Origin: a virus | IMG/VR virus record: IMGVR_UViG_3300023170_002041 | Location: 1-25,801 of that record | Reading direction: 5' to 3' (one strand) | Length of the DNA stretch: 25,801 nucleotides | Part shown: one piece after another, positions 21,303-25,801 of the stretch | How positions within the stretch are numbered: position 1 is the stretch's first letter | How the letters are laid out: each line of letters begins with the position of its first letter | Made by a program: the position numbers and the translations under genes | The notes under the pieces: generated by a model | Seen by the model: only the letters and a program-made list of their open reading frames with translations | What the model was told of the DNA's origin: nothing | The model's database searches: none

Positions 21303-22006
21303 TTTGCTATTCCTTGTTCTTGGAACCATTGCAGATATTCTAAAGTGTTACCCCAGTGAGATATAGCTCTGTGATGATGTACAATTTTTGCTAATGGATA
21401 GTCATTACCGCCTTCATCCATAGAGTCTCCAAAAAACCATAAAACATCTTCCGGATCAAAATCTTTTTTAATTTGACTTTTGTCCATTCCTTTTGGACTT
21501 ATATCTAGTCCTGTTTCTCCGCCTACTTTTGCATCGAGTTCTGTAAAGATTAAATTAAAGTTATGTGCAATGAGATCACGCTCGTTATATTCTGTGTCCC
21601 ACGTAACATATTTTGCACGTTCTATTTTATCTGCGTTACGTCCTACAATACTAAAGTTACACATACCGGGACGATGTTCAAAGTGTAAGCCTGTCCGTAA
21701 AGGAAATGCACTAGCACTTAGTTGCTCGCTTAACCATTCTTGTGCTGTTTCTGGAAGAATCCATTTGTTTTGACGTACATTAACTTCACCTTCCCATACA
21801 TCATTACCATTACAATTATAAACTCTAACACAGTTGTTGTAAATATCTTTGCCAATTTGTTCTATAGTTTTGGGTTTATCACTTCCTGTTACCAAATAAA
21901 CATCATTACTCTTACAAAAATCTAAAAAGAAAGATTTAAATTTAGGACTCATTATACCTCTGCTAGGAGTAAGTGTACCATCCACATCAAATATAAACTT
22001 ATTCAT
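21299..22006 (-). CDS. HAD-superfamily phosphatase resembling eukaryotic-type phosphomannomutase
   Basis: A 235-residue HAD protein with motif I FDVDGTLTP (D7 nucleophile, D9), a SDKP-type motif II region (VTGSDKPKT), and motif IV FFGDSMDEGGND. The FEHRPGMCNFSIVGR and VGGETGLDISPKGMDK segments match the cap of eukaryotic-type phosphomannomutases (FRNGMLNVSPIGR, GGQISFDVFPDGWDK), which interconvert mannose-6- and mannose-1-phosphate. Length is near that family's 245. The start is the ATG at 22006 with AAGG upstream; the longer open frame lies under the neighbouring gene. Between an epimerase and a nucleotidyltransferase, a sugar-phosphate role is likely. It could also act as a plain sugar phosphatase. 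Confidence 0.8.
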   Translation of the reverse strand: MNKFIFDVDGTLTPSRGIMSPKFKSFFLDFCKSNDVYLVTGSDKPKTIEQIGKDIYNNCVRVYNCNGNDVWEGEVNVRQNKWILPETAQEWLSEQLSASAFPLRTGLHFEHRPGMCNFSIVGRNADKIERAKYVTWDTEYNERDLIAHNFNLIFTELDAKVGGETGLDISPKGMDKSQIKKDFDPEDVLWFFGDSMDEGGNDYPLAKIVHHHRAISHWGNTLEYLQWFQEQGIAN

Positions 22007-22172
22007 TTGGACCTTCGCACCATGCTGTTTCAGTAGGAGGTAGATCGTAAGACAGTTCTCTCCAAGCATCTTGGCATTGCCATGCATATTCATATTCTGC
22101 AATACGAGTAACTCTGGGTTCAACTATGTCATCAGTTGCATAAACATAACTTAATACTAACAGTGTCCACAT
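21999..22172 (-). CDS. Small hypothetical protein with short hydrophobic N-terminus
   Basis: A 57-residue protein beginning with a hydrophobic stretch (MWTLLVLSYVYA) followed by a soluble, aromatic and acidic part with two Cys (WQCQDAW, AWCEGPNE). The hydrophobic part is too short for a full membrane span, though it could serve as a signal or peripheral anchor. The start is the ATG at 22172, since AAGGAG lies eight bases upstream within the 31-bp repeat; a frame start at 22199 ignores this site. It overlaps the phosphomannomutase-like gene by 8 bases. Unknown function. Confidence 0.62.
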   Translation of the reverse strand: MWTLLVLSYVYATDDIVEPRVTRIAEYEYAWQCQDAWRELSYDLPPTETAWCEGPNE

Positions 22173-22222
22173 TACGGATTCTCCTTGATCCATGTACATT
22201 CTGAAATATCATCATTTTCCAT
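22172..22222 (-). pseudogene. 16-codon remnant frame ending in the same 10 residues as the 46-residue gene
   Basis: A short frame (MENDDISECTWIKENP) ends with SECTWIKENP, exactly the C-terminus of the gene at 22356-22496, because both cover the 31-bp direct repeat. It overlaps the end of the 47-residue gene and its stop overlaps the next start (TAATG). It looks like a leftover of gene duplication whose surviving use is the ribosome site inside it. Translation as a peptide is possible but not needed. Confidence 0.4.
22176..22206 (-). repeat. 31-bp direct repeat, copy 1
   Basis: Identical over 31 bases to 22360-22390 in the same orientation, 184 bases apart. On the minus strand it encodes the end of a peptide (SECTWIKEN) and carries AAGGAG, the ribosome site for the ATG at 22172. 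Confidence 0.9.
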
Positions 22223-22355
22223 CGCCAGTTAACCTATTTTTAAACTCGTTAAACTCTTCGCGAAGTTTTTCAAGGTTGCGCTGTAGTTCCCAGACTTCGC
22301 CTTGTAGATTTTGGTGTTCCCAAATGTCTACCTTGTTATCCAAATCATCATCCAT
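22212..22355 (-). CDS. Small coiled-coil protein (47 residues)
   Basis: A 47-residue frame (MDDDLDNKVDIWEHQNLQGE, then VWELQRNLEKLREEFNEFKN) with a heptad-like pattern, clearly a short amphipathic helix or coiled coil. The ATG at 22355 follows the upstream stop directly (TAAATG) and uses AAGGAG nine bases upstream in repeat copy 2. The high charge and heptads argue that this is a real small gene, though it is below usual length limits. Function unknown. Confidence 0.6.
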   Translation of the reverse strand: MDDDLDNKVDIWEHQNLQGEVWELQRNLEKLREEFNEFKNRLTGDGK

Positions 22356-22496
22356 TTAGGGATTCTCCTTGATCCATGTACATTCTGAAACGTCTTCAGG
22401 CGTATCGTACATTCGCTTGCAAGTTTCATAAGGATGAAAGTACATTGCTACTGCCCATCCTGCGATAAATGCTATTGCTAGATAAAAGTATTTCAT
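22356..22496 (-). CDS. Small membrane or secreted protein (46 residues)
   Basis: A 46-residue frame starting MKYFYLAIAFIAGWAVAMYF, a single hydrophobic helix of about 18 residues that could be a membrane anchor or signal peptide, followed by a short soluble tail with two Cys (ETCKRMYDTPEDVSECTWIK). The ATG at 22496 overlaps the upstream stop in ATGA fashion. The tail end lies in repeat copy 2. I recall small cyanophage proteins with such tails. The two Cys might form a disulfide outside the cytoplasm. Confidence 0.62.
   Translation of the reverse strand: MKYFYLAIAFIAGWAVAMYFHPYETCKRMYDTPEDVSECTWIKENP
22360..22390 (-). repeat. 31-bp direct repeat, copy 2
   Basis: Same 31 bases as 22176-22206. 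On the minus strand it forms the 3' end of the 46-residue membrane protein gene and supplies AAGGAG for the 47-residue coiled-coil gene starting at 22355. Here the repeat is part of a complete gene, so this copy is probably the original. Confidence 0.9.
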
Positions 22497-22678
22497 CCTT
22501 GCTGTGCCTTGTGCTGTGCAACCTTTTCTGCTTTAGATAAATCACTAAATCTATCAGCAACCTTTCTTAAATCTTTTCCATGGGTACCAAGACTTTCTAG
22601 TTGCCTAGCAATATTGTGCAAAAGAATAATCATGTCACCGTCTGTTAATGGTGTACGTCCTTCAGGTAATTTAGACAT
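22493..22678 (-). CDS. Small conserved marine phage hypothetical protein
   Basis: A 61-residue helical protein (MSKLPEGRTPLTDGDMIILL, then HNIARQLESLG) with a charged C-terminus (SKAEKVAQHKAQQG). I recall closely similar small proteins in cyanophages. The ATG at 22678 has GGAGAAAG upstream in the end of the cytidylyltransferase gene (8-base overlap), and it ends in an ATGA overlap with the membrane protein. No known function. Confidence 0.68.
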   Translation of the reverse strand: MSKLPEGRTPLTDGDMIILLHNIARQLESLGTHGKDLRKVADRFSDLSKAEKVAQHKAQQG

Positions 22679-23087
22679 TTTCTTTCTCCGATACTCTTTT
22701 TCGTAAATCGCTTGATGAAAAGCGATGATCTCTTTTGTTAAAATATAAATCTATGTCACGTTTACGACAAATATCTTTGCCAGTAAAGTCTCTATCTCTA
22801 TACTCTTCTCCTAATATTCTAACATCAATATGATACATTGTCAAGATATCTTCTAGGTCTTTTTCGCTAGAATATGGAACTATTTCGTCTACATAGCTTA
22901 CTGCTTTTAGTTGAGTGTAACGCTCTACAATAGTTTGTATTGGAGCGTTCTTATCTGTTCTATCTTGACTAGGGTCAAATTGTAACCCGCAAATCAAATA
23001 ATCACATTGTTCTTTTGCTTCACGCAACATTTGTACGTGACCTGCATGTAGTAGATCAAAGGTCGAACAAGTGAAGCCTACTTTCAT
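22671..23087 (-). CDS. Cytidylyltransferase-like nucleotidyltransferase
   Basis: A 138-residue protein with the nucleotidyltransferase signature FTCSTFDLLHAGHVQML (H14-x-x-H17) and the second signature R-x-S-S-S at 122-126 (HRFSSSDLRKR). Length and motifs match the small glycerol-3-phosphate cytidylyltransferase-like enzymes (TagD type), which form CDP-activated alcohols or sugars. The substrate cannot be fixed from the sequence; sugar-phosphate and glycerol-phosphate are both reasonable. The phosphomannomutase-like and epimerase genes follow in the same direction, suggesting one pathway. The ATG at 23087 forms an ATGA overlap with the preceding gene. Confidence 0.85.
   Translation of the reverse strand: MKVGFTCSTFDLLHAGHVQMLREAKEQCDYLICGLQFDPSQDRTDKNAPIQTIVERYTQLKAVSYVDEIVPYSSEKDLEDILTMYHIDVRILGEEYRDRDFTGKDICRKRDIDLYFNKRDHRFSSSDLRKRVSEKENV
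22816..22844 (-). promoter_or_regulatory. Candidate internal promoter in the cytidylyltransferase gene
   Basis: On the minus strand TTGACA (22839-22844), 17 bases, then TAGAAT (22816-22821), a 5/6 match. It would serve the small genes from 22678 onward. It lies in the middle of a gene, so chance is a real alternative. Confidence 0.35.
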
Positions 23088-23326
23088 TCATTATCTCCTA
23101 GTAGATTATCATTACTATTTCCAAGCATTCCTTCTCGAATGTCGTAAATTTGTTCGCCTTTAATCATTGTGATAATTGTATTGGTGAGATCAACTTCTCT
23201 ACGCAAATAACCTATTTTACGTTGTAATTCTTCTAGTTCTTTGAGATAAAACTCTAGTTCTTGTTCTTTGCGTAGTTTTTGTTCTATAAAATCTGAAATA
23301 AGGATAATACGTTGTTCTTCGCTCAT
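23084..23326 (-). CDS. Small coiled-coil hypothetical protein
   Basis: An 80-residue protein, nearly all charged helix with heptads (EQKLRKEQELEFYLKELEEL, then QRKIGYLRREVDLTN), ending in an Asn-rich tail. The ATG at 23326 is preferred, with GGAG six bases upstream at the end of the polymerase gene; a TTG at 23344 is less likely. It begins one base after the polymerase stop and overlaps the cytidylyltransferase start by 4 bases. Its place behind the polymerase is not enough to infer a replication role. Confidence 0.65.
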   Translation of the reverse strand: MSEEQRIILISDFIEQKLRKEQELEFYLKELEELQRKIGYLRREVDLTNTIITMIKGEQIYDIREGMLGNSNDNLLGDNE

Positions 23327-23327
23327 A

Positions 23328-25801
23328 TCAATCTCCAAAATCAAATAGGCTACTGAAGGTATTGTGTTGTTTTGTATCTTCTAACGGATAATCTAACACG
23401 CCTATTAAGTTATCTAGCTTGTTGTCAATAATTGTTTCTGCCATTGCTGCATCGTCAAATGGCAGTTCTTTAAACCAATCAGGTAGTCTTAGCTCATCTG
23501 TTGGATATGCAACAGAAGTATAACCTAGTGGGTTCTGTTTTAGTTTACAAACAATAACTTTCATACCGTCTACAATCTCTTGCGAATACTTGTCACCGTT
23601 CATACGTTTTAGTGTATTCCAGTTGATACTTGCTCGAACGTGTCCGGGCATGTTTGCTTTACCCTGCTTTTGCTCTAAACGCTGATAGTGTCCAATCTTG
23701 TTTGCACGTTTGGGCGAACCTTTCTCCCAACCTGGACGTTGTTCAAATTCTTTTCGGAATTCGGTTATGCGATCTAGGATTTGTTTTTGTGGTGTGTCTT
23801 GCAGTACCATAAGCAAAATCTCACTCAAGAACTCTTGCATAAACACAGGAGTATCCGAACGTCTCAAGTCTAAACCCATTGCTTTAACCTTGCCTGGCTT
23901 GCCATCTACGTCTGAACGGAAACCTTCGGTATCATATACAAGTGCTGCATAACGCTTCTTTGTAATGTATAATCCGCTTTCAGCAACAATCTCTCTACCT
24001 GCCGCAATAACATCTGAACGGCTCTTTGGACAATGGAATGCCTTGCCCATAAAGTCTATAAACGTACTATTTGCTTCGTCTGCAACTTGATCATACAGTG
24101 TAATTACATTGTCTTTTGTCCAAGGAATATTACCTGCATCAATTTGTTCCTTAAGAACGGGATATGCACTAAAGTATACAGAGTCTGTGTCACCATAGAT
24201 AACACTTTTACCTACGTGATCATATTCACCGGTAATAACTTTGTTAACTTCAGCACTCATGTGCTTAACAATAGTACGACCAGTTAGTGTAGTCGACTGT
24301 CCTATCCTTTTGTCAAAAAATCTACAGCCAGGATTAAGAATGGCCCCGTAAAGAGAGTTAAGATTAATTTTCTTAACAAGTTGTCTTTTGTCCCAAAATG
24401 CAATTTCAGCATCATTGCCTGCGTCTTTTGCCTTTTTAAGCATTTTCTGTAAGTCTTTTCGTTCTGCATACCACCTCTTTAAAATACCTGGAATTACACC
24501 TTCAAACTCTGTAGTAAATATAGTACCATTAGATGAAAGCATCCATGGCATATGACTGTCAAATATGAGTTGATAAATCTCTGCACCCGATAGTACATCC
24601 GACCTACCATCCTCCCAATCAATCGTAAGTGCAACGTCTTTGCGCCGCTCCATAACTGCTTCGTATTCTTCTGTTGCAAATCTACCTTCCCAACTTCCTG
24701 CAAAAGATTTTTTCTTTAGATTCATATCTTCATGTACACGAGCTTCTGAAATCTCTGGCCGTATTTGACCTACGATAGTTTCTGGAGCCATATTTAATGC
24801 ACGAATCACCGATGGATACAGGGAGTTTAAGTCCATTGATCCTATCCATTTATGTACACCCTTTTTGGGAAATGCAACATAAGCACCTGCTGCTTGTGTA
24901 TTCTCATCATCACGCCTTGGTCTGTTAGGAACCTGTAGTCCTCTGTGATGTGCTTCATTAATAATTGCTTGTTCTGTAACAGCAACAGCACCCATTGTTG
25001 TTTGTAACAATACAGTATTTGCGTGAGCAAGTTCGTTTGACAAATCAATGAAGCGTAGTTTTTTATCTAGTTTGTCTAATAGTGCAACGTCTTGTCTGTT
25101 GTATTCGATAAATGTTTCAAAGTCGTTGTTGTACAGCTGATCAAGTGTACCTTCGTAAACAGTTTTGTTTTCGCCTACTTCTAACTCACCAATTGCATCC
25201 AATCGATATGTGTGACGCTCTTCATATGTGTATTTACGATACAATTCTAATGAGTCTAAATGCACACGACCTACAAAATCATATGTTTCTGATGTCTTTC
25301 CGAACTTCTCATATTCTCTTTTCTTGGGCATCTGTCCCCAAAGACAAAACCGTCTACAATCGTCGTTACTTAATACTCGTTTAATTCTATTTACAGTATA
25401 CGGAACATCATAACCTTCTGAGTTCCAGCCGCTGTGGATATCAGCATCTTCTAACAAATCTAAGAAAGTTAGCAACATTTGACGTTCGCCGTTACCGTCT
25501 TTGTCATTTGTAAATAGAATTACATCATCGCCCCAGCGTTTTTTACACATATCAACAGCATCTTCGTGCTTCATTGTTTTAGGTGGCACTGCAAGAGTAA
25601 TTAGTGCATCTAGCCATTGTAAGTGTACAGTAATAGCAGTGATTGGCATAAACGGATCTTCAACTGGAGCAAATCCACGCTCTGGGTCAAAGTCCGTCTC
25701 AATATCCCAAAACGCAATGTTTAGTTTAGGTGCGTCTTGATTGAGATAGTTCTCACTTAAACATTGGAAGATTGGATTGATATCGCTTTCAAAAAGATTC
25801 T
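23328..25801 (-). CDS. 43: Family B DNA polymerase (T4 gp43-like), 5' end cut by window edge
   Basis: At least 823 residues, open through the right edge, so the N-terminus is missing (probably about 80-100 residues by comparison with T4 gp43). The exonuclease has Exo I FWDIETDFD close to the edge (about 25690), Exo II SGWNSEGYDVPY and Exo III YNRQDVALLDKL. The polymerase domain has motif A DLNSLYPSVIRALN, motif B KKINLNSLYGAI and motif C YGDTDSVYF, all intact. The end (NTFSSLFDFGD) resembles the clamp-binding tail of T4-like polymerases. It replicates the phage genome with the clamp at 19792-20520 and RNase H at 9887-10876. An ATG at 25649 lies after Exo I and cannot be the true start. Confidence 0.95.
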   Translation of the reverse strand, partial: NLFESDINPIFQCLSENYLNQDAPKLNIAFWDIETDFDPERGFAPVEDPFMPITAITVHLQWLDALITLAVPPKTMKHEDAVDMCKKRWGDDVILFTNDKDGNGERQMLLTFLDLLEDADIHSGWNSEGYDVPYTVNRIKRVLSNDDCRRFCLWGQMPKKREYEKFGKTSETYDFVGRVHLDSLELYRKYTYEERHTYRLDAIGELEVGENKTVYEGTLDQLYNNDFETFIEYNRQDVALLDKLDKKLRFIDLSNELAHANTVLLQTTMGAVAVTEQAIINEAHHRGLQVPNRPRRDDENTQAAGAYVAFPKKGVHKWIGSMDLNSLYPSVIRALNMAPETIVGQIRPEISEARVHEDMNLKKKSFAGSWEGRFATEEYEAVMERRKDVALTIDWEDGRSDVLSGAEIYQLIFDSHMPWMLSSNGTIFTTEFEGVIPGILKRWYAERKDLQKMLKKAKDAGNDAEIAFWDKRQLVKKINLNSLYGAILNPGCRFFDKRIGQSTTLTGRTIVKHMSAEVNKVITGEYDHVGKSVIYGDTDSVYFSAYPVLKEQIDAGNIPWTKDNVITLYDQVADEANSTFIDFMGKAFHCPKSRSDVIAAGREIVAESGLYITKKRYAALVYDTEGFRSDVDGKPGKVKAMGLDLRRSDTPVFMQEFLSEILLMVLQDTPQKQILDRITEFRKEFEQRPGWEKGSPKRANKIGHYQRLEQKQGKANMPGHVRASINWNTLKRMNGDKYSQEIVDGMKVIVCKLKQNPLGYTSVAYPTDELRLPDWFKELPFDDAAMAETIIDNKLDNLIGVLDYPLEDTKQHNTFSSLFDFGD

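Noticed and set aside
22007-22123. Longer N-terminus for the phosphomannomutase-like protein
   Set aside because: It would lie over the 57-residue gene, and the HAD motif I normally stands at the very N-terminus, as it does from the ATG at 22006.
24311-24316. TTGACA on the minus strand inside the polymerase gene
   Set aside because: No acceptable -10 at 16-18 bases (ACTACA at 17), and no gene start downstream for about 1 kb.
1-25801. tRNA genes, CRISPR arrays, insertion sequences, integrase or attachment sites
   Set aside because: Coding density leaves almost no room. I saw no cloverleaf, no regular spaced repeats and no transposase or integrase motifs.

Overview
The window is AT-rich, has almost no non-coding DNA, and consists mainly of one long minus-strand array of overlapping genes. 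T4-type replication genes fix its identity: a family B DNA polymerase (gp43-like, cut by the right edge), a sliding clamp (gp45-like) and a FEN-family RNase H/5'-3' exonuclease. With a modular tail-fibre gene and many small proteins of the kind seen in marine T4-like myoviruses, this points to a marine T4-like phage of the cyanophage/pelagiphage type. No photosynthesis gene is present, so a cyanobacterial or a SAR11-type host cannot be separated from this window alone.

Layout, left to right. Positions 1-1735 hold three plus-strand genes, including a TauD-like Fe(II)/2-oxoglutarate oxygenase. They converge on the minus-strand array at about 1700, where a second, unrelated 2OG oxygenase is followed by the tail fibre (1700-3584). 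Positions 3637-7590 hold four small conserved proteins, a metallopeptidase/VWA protein and its MoxR-type AAA+ partner. Positions 7650-11540 hold an Smr protein, an SGNH hydrolase, several unknowns and the RNase H. Positions 11537-19792 are the metabolic and DNA-modification region: QueE, FolE, HIT protein, MBD4-like DNA glycosylase, phosphoribosyltransferase, cupin, GT-B glycosyltransferase, QueD-like protein, an unknown 177-residue protein and a TGT/DpdA-like transglycosylase. Positions 19792-25801 hold the clamp, an epimerase/phosphomannomutase/cytidylyltransferase set, a cluster of tiny genes built around a 31-bp direct repeat, and the DNA polymerase.

The most interesting reading is a 7-deazaguanine DNA-modification pathway spread through the array. 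FolE makes dihydroneopterin triphosphate, a divergent QueD-like enzyme and a QueE with an interrupted radical-SAM cysteine motif would carry it to 7-carboxy-7-deazaguanine, and a DpdA/TGT-type enzyme would exchange the base into DNA. No QueC is visible, so either the host supplies it, it lies outside the window, or the modification stops at the carboxy form. The nearby glycosyltransferase and MBD4-like glycosylase suggest further modification or repair of phage DNA, but that link is inference.

Regulation is unusually readable. Minus-strand sigma70-type promoters with TTGACA-like -35 boxes, usually 17 bases from a TATAAT-like -10, occur upstream of the VWA, MoxR, FolE, QueD-like, clamp and other genes, and several are embedded in the coding sequence of the preceding gene. 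Two T4-late-like NATAAATA boxes lie about 30 bases upstream of the tail fibre and of a small gene at 9144. Neighbouring genes are typically linked by 1- to 4-base stop/start overlaps, including GTGA and TTGA overlaps that decide non-ATG starts.
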